This document shows, piece by piece, positions 8,832 through 17,675 of a stretch of DNA of 48,861 nucleotides; the first letter of the stretch is position 1, and each line of letters begins with the position of its first letter. The DNA is from Planctomycetia bacterium (GTDB lineage: Bacteria > Planctomycetota > Phycisphaerae > Phycisphaerales > SM1A02). Made by a program: the position numbers and the translations under genes. Under the pieces are notes generated by a model. It ran no database searches. It was not told the origin of the DNA and saw nothing but the letters and a program-made list of their open reading frames with translations. Location: positions 1 through 48,861 of the forward strand of contig SXUI01000009.1 in the NCBI GenBank assembly GCA_005790605.1. The letters run 5' to 3'.

Positions 8832-9668
8832 CTAACTTGCGAGGGTGCGAAGCGTCTCTGGATCCATCCAACGCTGCAGGCTTTGCAGGAATTGCGCGAG
8901 CACAAGATTGATGACGATGATCGTGAGAAAGCTCGTGACGAAGCTCTGCGTCGACGCTCGTCCAACGCCCGCCGCTCCGCCCTCGCAGCGGAATCCGCGA
9001 TAGCAGCTAATCAGCCCGATTGCGAGTCCAAATGCGAGGCTCTTCAGCACGCCGTTGAGTGGATCCCAACCGCTCAGGAACTGCGTCGTCGAGTACCAGT
9101 AGTCAGCGCGAGTGACGCCGTACAACCCACAGATGATGCCGAAGCTCCCGAGGATGCCTAGAAGATCCGAGTAGATCGTCAAGATTGGGGTCATCACAAC
9201 GCACGCGACCACACGGGGAACGACCAGTGTCTTGATCGGATCTGCGCTCATCGCGCGCATCGCGTCGAGTTGTTCGGTGACATTCATCGTGCCGAGCTCG
9301 GCGGCAAGCGCGCCTCCAACGCGGCCGGCGAGCATCACCGCTGCCAAGACTGGGCCGATTTGCTTCACGACAGCTGCCGCGATCACGCCTCCCATTTGCG
9401 CTTCTTGCCCGAGCGCCGCGAACTGGTCGTAGCCCTCGAGCGCGAGGATCATGCCGATGAATGCTCCAGTGATGCTGACGACGACGACGCTTGAAGCGCC
9501 GACCGAGAAGAGCAGGGGACCGATGTTGCGCCATCGCATCCACGCCGAAGGATGAGTTCCAACGAGCGTGAGCGTTCGGGCGGAAAACCGCGAGAAACGA
9601 CCGATCCGATCAAAGAACAGTCGAACGCTGATGCCGAGCGAGGAGAGTCGGGCGAGTGCGAGCACCAT
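8832..9668 (-). CDS. mlaE: MlaE-family ABC transporter permease (phospholipid transport)
   Basis: About five membrane segments and family motifs identify it: SITGAFIGMILALEGYDQF, ELGTMNVTEQLDAMRAMSADPI (the conserved EL..M...EQ.DA...M..DP loop), LVVPRVVACVVMTPIL and the C-terminal CEGGAAGVGRASTQSFV. MlaE-type permeases, with an MlaF ATPase and MCE proteins, move phospholipids between inner and outer membranes; the partner genes are not in this window. The start is placed at ATG 9668 because the longer open frame (to 9737) would translate through the terminator hairpin of the preceding gene. This gives 278 residues, close to the family norm of about 260. The transglutaminase-like gene follows by 35 bases. 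Confidence 0.9.
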   Translation of the reverse strand: MVLALARLSSLGISVRLFFDRIGRFSRFSARTLTLVGTHPSAWMRWRNIGPLLFSVGASSVVVVSITGAFIGMILALEGYDQFAALGQEAQMGGVIAAAVVKQIGPVLAAVMLAGRVGGALAAELGTMNVTEQLDAMRAMSADPIKTLVVPRVVACVVMTPILTIYSDLLGILGSFGIICGLYGVTRADYWYSTTQFLSGWDPLNGVLKSLAFGLAIGLISCYRGFRCEGGAAGVGRASTQSFVTSFLTIIVINLVLAQFLQSLQRWMDPETLRTLAS

Positions 9669-9687
9669 GGAACGCTCGCAAGCGTAG

Positions 9688-9727
9688 CAAATATGCACAA
9701 CACCCTCGGACGAGTCCGAGGGTGTTG
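9688..9727 (-). terminator. Putative terminator after the 990-residue secreted protein gene
   Basis: A perfect 14-bp stem (9698-9711 with 9714-9727, centre GA) lies 31 bases after the stop codon on the minus strand. The following minus-strand sequence is TGCATATTTGC, so the T-tract is weak. Confidence 0.7.
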
Positions 9728-9758
9728 GTGGATGCAATCGGAAGACAGGGCTCAGTGC

Positions 9759-12731
9759 TTACGGGCACGCGCCCCAAGCGTTGAGCACAGTTGCGAGGTC
9801 AGCGGCGTCCGTTGTGCCGTTGCCATCGAGATCGGTCGCGCCAGATGCGCCCCAACCATTCAGGAGCGACGCCAAGTCCGCAGCGTCGGTGACGCCGTCG
9901 GCGTTGAAGTCGGTGACGCAAGGATTGCTGGTCTTGTCGCAACCAACGCTCACCGCGCCCGGCGTGTCAAGCGTTCCGGCTGCGGCTGGGTCTTGCAACC
10001 CGATCGCCCACGCGGCGCTCGTCGAGCAGTAGCTCACCTGGAACGGTACGGAAGGCGTGGCGCCGGAAGCGTCCGGTCCAATGCGATTCGCGCTGTATGC
10101 CCACTCTGTACCGACCGGTGGAAGAACCTCAGACTCGATCAGAGAGACCGAATCCACGATGTGGGTCCACGGCGTGAAGTCGAGTCCACCATCGTCATCG
10201 ACATCGAGATCCATCCCGATGTTTCCGGTGAACCCGTACACGAGCATGTGCGTCACATTGTCGCTGTTCTCAAAGAGAATGTACGGACTGACCAGATCGG
10301 CGGCTGAAAGCGTGAAGGTCGAGGTACCTGCCACGAAGTATCCACTTGCAGGAATCTCAGTGCAATCGAGGTCGACATAGCACTCGATGACTCCCGAGCC
10401 TTGAACCGCGACACCGTCGCCGATCACAACATAGGTGAATCCCGAGAGGCTCGTGCCTGGTGCGCCCGCCAACTCGAAGTACTCCTGGAGATCAGCTGCC
10501 AGTGCAACATCATCGATGCGAATCTCGTTGATTCGAACCTCTGCGGGAAGCGCATCGGGGTAGCACGAGCAGTTTGCACGATCCGCACACGCTTGATCCC
10601 ACACGATTTCGCAGCACGTCGGGTCAATGGAGCAGACGCTGTCGCAGCAAACCGCATCCGAGCAGCCTGGAGTTGCCACCGCAACGCGGCAGTCAGACTT
10701 GTTCGGCGCACCGCAGGAATTGATCGCTGGGCAGATCGCGCCGGGCGCAAGGCCTGGCGTGTCGTAGCCGGTGAGATCGAATGGATCGTAGTGACCCATG
10801 CGCGGTGAACCATCGGCGCAGCGGAAGAAGTGAGGCGCGAGGTTCGTGCCATCTGGGCCGACGCTCACGGGGGCGTAGGCGCAGTTCACTTCATTGTCGA
10901 GAAGCGCAACCGCATCGATCACGCTCTGCCAGGGAGTGACGTCAAACGTGCAGTCATCGTTCGTGTCGAGGTCATCGCCGACGATGCCTGTGAAGTTGTA
11001 GACGAGGTAGTAGTTCTTCGTGCCTGAGTCGTTGAACGAGAGGAAGCGAAGCGCATCGGGGAGCGCGTCCATGGTGAACGATGCTTCGGTGAGCAGAATG
11101 CGACCGTCCTTCGCGATCGAAAGACCGTTCATGCTCACAGTGGCTTCGATTCTGCCCTGATTCACGCCTGCGTTTTGTGAGGAGATCACGACGAGCGTCA
11201 CGCCGTTGAGCGACGCGCCTGGTGCGCCAGTCAACTCCACATACTCATTGACATCGGTCGCACTGGGATCAGAGACGCGCAGTTCCGCGATTTGCAGTGC
11301 CGGAGCTGGAGCACCGTTGATGCATGCTGTTTGCGCCGTCGTGACGCAGGAGGCATCCCAAGTCGCGTCGCAGCACACTGGATTCACAACACAAACTGCG
11401 TTGCAGCAGTCGATGTCTGCGCAGCCCGGCGTGAGCGCTGCAACAAAGCAGCTTCCCGTTCCAGGTCCGCACGCCGTGCAAACATCGTTTGCGTCACCGG
11501 CCGAATCGCGTCCGAGCGCTGCGCCATCGAAGGGGCCAATCTTCCAAGTGCCTGCGGGGGTGCAGCGGTACGCGTGGCTCGCAACGAAGGTTGTGTCAGG
11601 CCCGACGGTGGTCGTGGAGTACCACCACTCATCGCCGGTCGCGGGAACTCCCGTGTTTGGCTTCACGAGTGCGACAGAGTCGACAACGGCTGTCCACGGA
11701 GTGATGTCGAGCACGCCGTCTTCGTTCGTGTCGAGGTCCTGTAGCAAGGTGCCGGTAAATCCTGAAACCAGGAGGTGAGTCACATTGTCGCTGTTCTCGA
11801 AATTGATCGCTGCAATCGGTCCCACATCCACGCTGCCCGCAAAGACGAGCGTCGCGAGTTTCGAAACGGAGATCAAACCATCTCCGGGGATGGTGTAGGT
11901 GTCGAGCGGCACGACGCACTCAATCACGCCGTTCTTCGTGGTCGCAACGGAGCCGTCGCCGATGACGATGTAGGTGAGACCAGCGAGCGATGAGCCGGGC
12001 GCGCCCTTGAGCTCAAAGTACTCATCCGTGTCGGCGCCGGGGTGGTCGATACGAATCTCGTTGATCACAACAGGCTCTGGCTCGCACAGTCCGTTCGCCG
12101 CGCCAGGCGAATCGATGCCAGCGTATGGATCTTGCGTGCCGACGTTCCACTGCGCGGTGAGTTCGCACTTCCACGAAGAATAGGGAACGAATCCTGCGTC
12201 TGGACCGACGCGATTAAGAGAGTAGACAAAGTCGTCGATGACGCCATCGGCGAGGCCGTTCCACATTGACACGCTGTCGGCGAGGTTAGCCCACGGCAGC
12301 ACATCGAGCGTGCCGTCATCGTTGGTATCGAGATCATCACCAACCGCGCCGGTGAATCCTTGGACGAGAAAAATCGTGACATTGTCGGTGTTCTCAATCG
12401 CGAGTGGCGCGATGAGATCGGGAACCGCAAGCGTCAGGGTTGATTTCGCGCAGACGAAGTACCCGCTCGCAGGGATGCTTCCTCGAAGGGAAATGACTTG
12501 TTCAATCGAACCGTTCTGCGCTGGCGGAAGTTGATTGTCGTCATCGCCAACGATGACGAGGCTGTATCCCTTCAACGAGGTTGCAGCCGGACCCTTCAGC
12601 TCGACGTACTCCTCAGTGTCGCTTCCGGGCTGATCCGCGCGAACCTCATGGAGTGTGACTTGGGCGAAGGAAGTATTGGCGAAAGCCAAACCTGTCGCCA
12701 TGTACAGACAAGCGGGAAGAGCGCGTCGCAT
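9759..12731 (-). CDS. Large secreted repeat protein with Cys-rich modules and C-terminal dockerin-like domain
   Basis: The 990-residue protein has a signal peptide (~residues 1-23). Four related ~190-residue domains follow, at about 24-216, 221-418, 478-666 and 732-929. Each opens like a lamin-tail domain (VVINEIRIDHPGADTDEYFEL and similar) and contains a DLDTN-DDG-x-LD acidic loop followed by PW, resembling a calcium site. Two Cys-rich modules (418-470 and 673-723) share the pattern CC..VC..dP.CC...WD..C. Residues 938-990 form two dockerin-like repeats (DFNADGVTDAADLASLLNGWG and a second copy) ending WGACP, the arrangement seen in Phycisphaerales GC-type dockerin-anchored proteins. It probably acts at the cell surface; no enzyme domain is seen. 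GGAGA lies ~10 bases before ATG 12731. Confidence 0.88.
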   Translation of the reverse strand: MRRALPACLYMATGLAFANTSFAQVTLHEVRADQPGSDTEEYVELKGPAATSLKGYSLVIVGDDDNQLPPAQNGSIEQVISLRGSIPASGYFVCAKSTLTLAVPDLIAPLAIENTDNVTIFLVQGFTGAVGDDLDTNDDGTLDVLPWANLADSVSMWNGLADGVIDDFVYSLNRVGPDAGFVPYSSWKCELTAQWNVGTQDPYAGIDSPGAANGLCEPEPVVINEIRIDHPGADTDEYFELKGAPGSSLAGLTYIVIGDGSVATTKNGVIECVVPLDTYTIPGDGLISVSKLATLVFAGSVDVGPIAAINFENSDNVTHLLVSGFTGTLLQDLDTNEDGVLDITPWTAVVDSVALVKPNTGVPATGDEWWYSTTTVGPDTTFVASHAYRCTPAGTWKIGPFDGAALGRDSAGDANDVCTACGPGTGSCFVAALTPGCADIDCCNAVCVVNPVCCDATWDASCVTTAQTACINGAPAPALQIAELRVSDPSATDVNEYVELTGAPGASLNGVTLVVISSQNAGVNQGRIEATVSMNGLSIAKDGRILLTEASFTMDALPDALRFLSFNDSGTKNYYLVYNFTGIVGDDLDTNDDCTFDVTPWQSVIDAVALLDNEVNCAYAPVSVGPDGTNLAPHFFRCADGSPRMGHYDPFDLTGYDTPGLAPGAICPAINSCGAPNKSDCRVAVATPGCSDAVCCDSVCSIDPTCCEIVWDQACADRANCSCYPDALPAEVRINEIRIDDVALAADLQEYFELAGAPGTSLSGFTYVVIGDGVAVQGSGVIECYVDLDCTEIPASGYFVAGTSTFTLSAADLVSPYILFENSDNVTHMLVYGFTGNIGMDLDVDDDGGLDFTPWTHIVDSVSLIESEVLPPVGTEWAYSANRIGPDASGATPSVPFQVSYCSTSAAWAIGLQDPAAAGTLDTPGAVSVGCDKTSNPCVTDFNADGVTDAADLASLLNGWGASGATDLDGNGTTDAADLATVLNAWGACP
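9945..12662 (-). repeat. Four diverged coding repeats (lamin-tail-like domains)
   Basis: Within the 990-residue protein, copies lie at about 12084-12662, 11478-12071, 10734-11300 and 9945-10538. Each runs from an [IL]xE[IV]R opening strand through EY.EL.G, a GFTG motif, the DLDT..D acidic loop and a closing GPD segment. Copies 2 and 4 are most alike by eye; copy 3 is the most diverged. Cys-rich modules separate copies 2/3 and 3/4 but not 1/2. Confidence 0.8.
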
Positions 12732-13119
12732 CTTTGATCAATCTCCAGGAGGGTTTGCAGACCAGCAGGGCGAGAACCTCGACGACGCACCCTAGGCGCG
12801 TGATCGAGCGGGGTTCTCTGAGTCTAGATCAGAACGGTCGATTTCCAAATCAGATTCGATGTTGTTCGTGTGAAGGAATGGCGAGCCCCTTCGATCATTG
12901 CGTCCTGAAAATTCGTTGATTTCAGACGCGAAACGAGGAATTCTCCGCACTTGCGCCACGGGAACGAACGCGCCGCTGCAACCCAACGGCGCCGCGCAGA
13001 AGGGCACAACGCCGCGCAGGGCGCGGCGTTGTGCTTGGATCTTGGAAAGGCCTGAATCACTGCTCGATCGGAGCAGTTCGGTGAACTCTCGAGCTGTGCG
13101 CGCCCTAGGCCGCGCACGC
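12732..13119. other. 388-base intergenic region
   Basis: This lies between the OmpA-type gene (stop at 13120) and the start of the 990-residue secreted protein, both on the minus strand. It should hold the 3' end of the first transcript and the promoter of the second. It contains one strong GC hairpin (13005-13033, listed separately) and a GGAGA ribosome binding site next to 12731. I could not identify a convincing -35/-10 pair, small RNA or further gene. Confidence 0.6.
13005..13033 (-). terminator. GC-rich hairpin, possible terminator for the OmpA-type gene
   Basis: A perfect 13-bp stem (13005-13017 with 13021-13033, loop of three) lies about 90 bases beyond the OmpA stop. Neither flank carries a T-run, so it may need Rho or serve as an RNA 3'-end stabiliser. 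Confidence 0.45.
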
Positions 13120-13974
13120 TCACTTCACGTTGTCGTCGTCGGTGCTTGTCGTCGCGACTGGCGTTGTGGTGGATGTGGTCTCGGTCGTCTTCGCCGCAGT
13201 TGCGGTTGGGGTCGACTCGGTCGAGGGCTTCAGGTAGAGCTCCACCCGGCGATTCGCTTGCGAACCCTTTGCGGTGTTCTCGCTGACGGGACGGAACTCA
13301 CCGTATCCTGCAACCATGAATCGGCTCGCGCCCACCCCATCGGTGACGAGCGCCTCGCGAACGGAAATGGCGCGGTGCGCCGAGAGGTGCATGTTGGTTG
13401 GATGGGCAGCTGCAGTCGAAGCTCGGCGAATCCCGACATTGTCAGTGTGGCCGACAACTTGAACTTCGAGTCCGCTCGCGGATCCTCCGTTGAGCACGCT
13501 CGCGACTTGCGCGAGTACGCCCTTGGCCTTGTCGGTGAGTTGTGCGGAACCAGAATCGAAAGTGACATCACTCGAGAAGCGAAGCATGCCCTTCGCCTTG
13601 TCGAAGGTCAGCAGTCCGCCACTCGCTGCAGCGATTTCTTCAAGCGCTGCCGACACATCACTTGGAAGCACATCGAGTGCGTTCACTTGGCTAAGCAATT
13701 TGTTGTAGCGATCCGTGAGTGCTTGAATGTCGCTGTCACTCGCGCCAGCAAGCGTCTTCGCCTTCAACAAATCCGCTGCAGCTTCCGCGAGCTGTTTTCG
13801 CAGCATTTCCTCGTTCGCGGTTGAGGTATCGAGTTCGCCCTGGAGTTGCGCAACCTGCTGTTTCAGGCTGCGATTGTTCGTCATGAGGTCGTCGTACTGC
13901 GTCTGTGGGATGCAGCCGCTGAGCGTGGCGAGTGCGAGTGTTGAAGTGCCGAGGACGATGAGGTCGAAGCGCAT
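13120..13974 (-). CDS. OmpA-family peptidoglycan-binding lipoprotein
   Basis: Starting at ATG 13974 gives 284 residues with a lipoprotein signal (LALATLSGC, lipid on Cys about residue 19). An open frame to 14100 exists but would bury this signal. A coiled coil follows (NRSLKQQVAQLQGELDTS...EEMLRKQLAEAAADLLKA), then an OmpA C-terminal domain: VTFDSGSAQLTDKAKGVL, VVGHTDNVGIRR, LSAHRAISVREALVTDGV, GYGEFRPV and QANRRVELYL. The Asp of GHTDN and Arg of NRRVE are the residues that bind diaminopimelate in this family. The layout matches a Pal-like tether between outer membrane and cell wall. A Thr/Ala-rich tail ending TDDDNVK is unusual. It is divergent from the Minf_1886-type gene. Confidence 0.9.
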   Translation of the reverse strand: MRFDLIVLGTSTLALATLSGCIPQTQYDDLMTNNRSLKQQVAQLQGELDTSTANEEMLRKQLAEAAADLLKAKTLAGASDSDIQALTDRYNKLLSQVNALDVLPSDVSAALEEIAAASGGLLTFDKAKGMLRFSSDVTFDSGSAQLTDKAKGVLAQVASVLNGGSASGLEVQVVGHTDNVGIRRASTAAAHPTNMHLSAHRAISVREALVTDGVGASRFMVAGYGEFRPVSENTAKGSQANRRVELYLKPSTESTPTATAAKTTETTSTTTPVATTSTDDDNVK

Positions 13975-14245
13975 ATGAATGCCTTGAGCTGCTGTTGAAT
14001 TTTTGAAAGCGCACGCTTCGATCGCTCCATGATCGAAACTCCTTGAATCTCCAAAGGGTGGCCTGCGGCAAGTCTCCGCAGGTGCGCTGTTCGAAGGCAA
14101 ACGGCAGCAATTCCTTGAACGGCGCGAGTGTAGCGTCCGCGGGTGAGCTTGCGTGAAAACTCAAGCAGGAATTGCGCGTCTTGAACGGGAAAGGGCTCCC
14201 GCTACGGGAAACGGGCGGCGGTGGTCGATAGGATCCGTACCACCC

Positions 14246-14656
14246 ATGAGCCTCGCTCGCGAAGAACTTCACGACTTCCTCCGTTCGCGCGGACCCTATC
14301 CGCTTGAGGCCTACGAGTTTCTCCAGCAGGGGCTTCAGCACACGGTCGAGAGGCTCTCGCAGGGTCAAGCCGCACAGTCCGTCGAACCCTTCCGTGGCGG
14401 ACACATCTCCGGTCAGCAGCTCTGCTTCGGACTACGCGACCTCGCGATTTCTCGCTACGGATTTCTTGCCCCGGTCGTCCTGCGGCATTGGGGGGTGGAC
14501 CGAACCATGGATTTCGGCACGATGGTTTACACGCTGATTGAGGCTGGACTCATGAGCCGAAATGAGCAGGATTCCCTCGAGGATTTCGGCAGCGTGTATG
14601 AGTTTGAAGAGGCTTTTTCTCAGCGTGAACTGGCGAACTCCATCGGGCGCGGGTAA
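14246..14656 (+). CDS. Minf_1886-type protein (Planctomycetes/Verrucomicrobia-restricted family)
   Basis: This 136-residue soluble protein matches, from memory, the conserved family named after Minf_1886 (Verruc_Plancto-restricted protein). Characteristic segments are YPLEAYEFLQQGLQHTVERL, GQQLCFGLRDLAISRYGFLA, VVLRHWGVDRTMDFGTMVY and IEAGLMSRNEQDSLEDFGSV. Its function is unknown. The start at ATG 14246 fits the usual family N terminus; an in-frame ATG at 14153 would add 31 low-complexity residues. It is upstream of the AI-2E-type transporter on the same strand, with a hairpin between them. Confidence 0.82.
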   Translation: MSLAREELHDFLRSRGPYPLEAYEFLQQGLQHTVERLSQGQAAQSVEPFRGGHISGQQLCFGLRDLAISRYGFLAPVVLRHWGVDRTMDFGTMVYTLIEAGLMSRNEQDSLEDFGSVYEFEEAFSQRELANSIGRG

Positions 14657-14668
14657 GCCCCGATCTCC

Positions 14669-14688
14669 GCGGCTTCCGTGGAAGCCGC
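14669..14688 (+). terminator. Small perfect hairpin after the Minf_1886-type gene
   Basis: A 9-bp perfect stem (14669-14677 with 14680-14688) begins 12 bases after the stop codon. It has no T-run, so termination is only possible, not shown. Confidence 0.4.
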
Positions 14689-14789
14689 ATTGGAGCACCC
14701 TCAACCCTGGCGTAACTTGAGTAGGATGCGGCAGTCGCGCGCGAGGCCAATTCTGGCGCTCACGCGACTTGCAGATTGGAGCTCCATGG

Positions 14790-16142
14790 ATGGCGACTCC
14801 GGAACCCACTGATTCTTCGTCGCGGGCGAACCCGCCTTGCACCTGCGCCTCCTGTGGAAGCGCGAGCAGGGCTCAGTCGCCGAACCTCCACCGGTTGCAT
14901 CTTTGGCAGATCCAAGGCATCCGAGACATTCTCGTGGTCGGCGTGGTGCTCGCGATTCTGTATCTGGGCTATCAGATGCGAACGGTGACTGTGCCGCTGC
15001 TCGTGGCACTCACGCTCGCGTATCTGATGGAACCCGTCGTGCGGTACCTCTGCACCTTCCGATTTGTATCGCGACCGGTGGCTGTCAGTTTGATTCTCCT
15101 CGTCAGTGGGTTGTTCCTCGCCATCGCGCTCGCGATTGGAGTGCCCATCGTCATCGGGCAAGGCGTCGAACTCCTCGAGTCAGCGCGGAGCGGGCGTTAC
15201 GACGGCGCGCTCTCGAGCGCGATCGACGGACTTCCCGCGGAGTATCAACAGAGCGCGAAGGACCTCTTAGACCGTATCGGGCATCCGCTCCCTTCGAGCG
15301 AGGGTGCGATCGATTCAGTTCCGCCCAGCGTGACGGAAGGATCGGTCGTTCCACCGGATGCGACGAATCCTGCCCAAGCTTCCGGCATCGTGAACGAGAT
15401 TGCGGACGGCATCGCGGCGATCGAGATTCCTTGGGTGTCACTCCTCGGCACGAGCGCGAGCCAAATGCTTGCATTCGCACTGACGGTGTTCCGCATCAGT
15501 CTTGTGACCTTCCTCATTCCGTTTTACTTCTGGTTTTTTAGCGTTTCGTTTCCTCGCGTCGTCGCATTTGCGCGTGAACTCATTCCCGACGAGAAGAAGG
15601 AAATGGTGTTGAGTGTGGTCGCGGACATGGATCGCGCAGTTGCGGGATTCGTCCGAGGACGCATCGTGATTTGTGTTCTCATGGGCATCGGATTTGGCGT
15701 GGGCTGGCACTTCTGCGGAGTGCCTTACGCGATTGCGCTTGGTGCGCTCACTGGTGCACTTTCCATCGTTCCCTATCTCGGCGGTGTTGGCGTCCCACTC
15801 GCGATTGGCATGCTCCTTGTTTCACAGTACGAACTGCCGATCGAGCAACGGATGGGACTTCTCGCGATCGTGCTTTGGCCGGTCATCATCTTCACGATCG
15901 TGCAGTCGATCGAGGGCTACATTCTGACGCCGATCATCGCGGGAAAGGCAACGAATCTCGATCCAGTCACGATCGTGGTTGCAATTCTCGCAGGCGGTTC
16001 CATCGCAGGGATCTACGGCATGTTGCTCGCCATTCCCGCGGCGGCGTGCGGCAAGATCGCCATTCAACGACAAGTGTTACCGCGATTGAAGGATTGGGCG
16101 CGAGGTCGCGTTGCTGATCCACTTCCCATCGATCACGATTGA
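14790..16142 (+). CDS. AI-2E/PerM-family transporter
   Basis: The 450-residue product has about eight membrane segments in the family arrangement: an N-terminal pair (ILVVGVVLAILYLGYQM and VPLLVALTLAYLMEPVVRYL), a periplasmic stretch, then FVRGRIVICVLMGIGFGVGW, IALGALTGALSIVPYLGGVG and EGYILTPIIAGKATNLDPVTI. The family includes AI-2 exporters and Na+/H+ antiporters, so substrate cannot be assigned. A soluble insertion between helices 3 and 4 (about residues 130-210) is longer than usual. GGAG at 14778-14781 supports ATG 14790; a TTG at 14769 is also in frame. The N terminus has a CTCASCGS segment of unknown role. The stop codon abuts the murE open frame, so it is probably co-transcribed with it. 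Confidence 0.88.
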   Translation: MATPEPTDSSSRANPPCTCASCGSASRAQSPNLHRLHLWQIQGIRDILVVGVVLAILYLGYQMRTVTVPLLVALTLAYLMEPVVRYLCTFRFVSRPVAVSLILLVSGLFLAIALAIGVPIVIGQGVELLESARSGRYDGALSSAIDGLPAEYQQSAKDLLDRIGHPLPSSEGAIDSVPPSVTEGSVVPPDATNPAQASGIVNEIADGIAAIEIPWVSLLGTSASQMLAFALTVFRISLVTFLIPFYFWFFSVSFPRVVAFARELIPDEKKEMVLSVVADMDRAVAGFVRGRIVICVLMGIGFGVGWHFCGVPYAIALGALTGALSIVPYLGGVGVPLAIGMLLVSQYELPIEQRMGLLAIVLWPVIIFTIVQSIEGYILTPIIAGKATNLDPVTIVVAILAGGSIAGIYGMLLAIPAAACGKIAIQRQVLPRLKDWARGRVADPLPIDHD

Positions 16143-16154
16143 GTGTTTGTACCG

Positions 16155-17675
16155 ATGCGATTCTCGAAACTGATTGCTGGCGTCGCTTCGGCGGCGAGTG
16201 AAAACGGTGCGGATCCAGAAATTTGGAGCCTCTGCGAAGACTCTCGGCTTGCGAAGCCGAAGTGTCTCTTTTTGGCTCGCGCTGGAACGAAGACGGATGG
16301 TTCCGCGTACATCGCTCAAGCGGTCGCGGCGGGAGCGTCCGCAATCGTCGCAGCCGAGGGCGCGGCGCTTCCAACGGGATTGCCGAGGTCCGTCGCAATC
16401 GCTTTTGTCTCTGACCCGGCAGCCGCCGCAGCTGAGATCGCGGAACGATTTCATGGGCATCCAGCGAAATCGCTGCATGTCATCGGAGTCACAGGAACGA
16501 ACGGGAAGACCACGACGAGTTACCTCCTACAGCAGCTGCTCACAAAGGGGACACGCCGGTGTGGCTTGATTGGCACTGTTGAGACCCATGACGGACTCAT
16601 GCGTGCGCCATCGAACCTGACCACGCCACCGGCGTTCGAACTCTCAAATCTCTTCGCGCGCATGCTTGACAATGGTTGCGCCGCTGTCGCAATGGAAGTC
16701 TCGAGCCATTCCCTCGTGCAGCATCGTGTCGCGGCGGTTCCGTTTCAGACTGCAATCTTCACGAATCTTACCGGTGATCATCTTGATTATCACGGGTCGA
16801 TGGAGGAGTACGCCAAGGCGAAGGCAATGCTCTTCTCGATGCTCCAACCTGAAGGCGTCGCGGTTATCAATGCCGATGATCCGTTCGCGAGCACCATGAT
16901 CGACGCGGCGAAGCGAGCCGGTGCTTTCCCGTGGTGCGTGAGTTTGAGGGACATCCGAGCGGACTACAGCGGGGAGATCACTGAGATGTCTGCGGATGGG
17001 ATGAACGTCACAGTTCGAGGCGTCGACTTTGGACCAGGAGAGGCGCACCCGATTCGGTTGCGCCTTGTAGGTCGGCATAACGCGATGAATGCGCTGCAGG
17101 CGCTCGCGGCCGCGATCGCTGCAGGCATGCCAAGTATGGAAGCGCTTCGGGCCCTCGAGCGTTGCGAAGCGCCTCCGGGAAGACTGCAACCGATTGCAAC
17201 GGGCGGCGCAGGATTTAGCGTCCTCGTCGACTACGCCCACTCTGACGATGCGCTCGCCAATGTTCTTCGGACGCTGCGCGAGACGCTTCCGCCTGGTGGG
17301 CGACTTCGCGTCGTCTTCGGCTGTGGTGGAGACCGCGATCGTACGAAGCGACCGCGCATGGCCAAAGTTGCGTGCGAAGGTGCAGACGATGTCGTGATCA
17401 CGAGCGACAATCCGCGGACCGAAGATCCCCACGCGATCATTGCGGAAGTCAAAGAAGGCGTGCCAAGTTCCTCGCGTGCGAGCGTCGTTATCGAAGTGGA
17501 TCGATCGAAGGCGATCGCGTATGCCGTATCGATGGCTCGCGAGGGCGATGTCGTGCTCATCGCCGGAAAGGGACACGAGGATTACCAAATCATCGGAACG
17601 CAGAAATTCTCATTCGATGACAGGACGCAGGCCGCCGAGGCGCTTCGACAGCGTGCAGGTGGTGGGAAGCCATGA
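16155..17675 (+). CDS. murE: UDP-N-acetylmuramoyl-tripeptide synthetase MurE (meso-DAP adding)
   Basis: This Mur ligase adds the third amino acid to UDP-MurNAc-L-Ala-D-Glu in the cytoplasm. Visible are the P-loop GVTGTNGKTTT (~residues 112-121), TTPPAFEL, EVSSHSLVQHRV with FTNLTGDHLDYHGSMEEYA..K (UDP-MurNAc/Mg sites and the carbamylated Lys), and C-terminal YAHSDDAL, VFGCGGDRDRTKRP and SDNPRTEDP. The DNPR motif (~418-421) specifies meso-diaminopimelate rather than lysine. The common 'YAHTPDAL' reads YAHSDDAL here. The ATG at 16155 is used; a GTG at 16143, directly after the previous stop, is the alternative. It overlaps murF by ATGA. Confidence 0.95.
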   Translation: MRFSKLIAGVASAASENGADPEIWSLCEDSRLAKPKCLFLARAGTKTDGSAYIAQAVAAGASAIVAAEGAALPTGLPRSVAIAFVSDPAAAAAEIAERFHGHPAKSLHVIGVTGTNGKTTTSYLLQQLLTKGTRRCGLIGTVETHDGLMRAPSNLTTPPAFELSNLFARMLDNGCAAVAMEVSSHSLVQHRVAAVPFQTAIFTNLTGDHLDYHGSMEEYAKAKAMLFSMLQPEGVAVINADDPFASTMIDAAKRAGAFPWCVSLRDIRADYSGEITEMSADGMNVTVRGVDFGPGEAHPIRLRLVGRHNAMNALQALAAAIAAGMPSMEALRALERCEAPPGRLQPIATGGAGFSVLVDYAHSDDALANVLRTLRETLPPGGRLRVVFGCGGDRDRTKRPRMAKVACEGADDVVITSDNPRTEDPHAIIAEVKEGVPSSSRASVVIEVDRSKAIAYAVSMAREGDVVLIAGKGHEDYQIIGTQKFSFDDRTQAAEALRQRAGGGKP

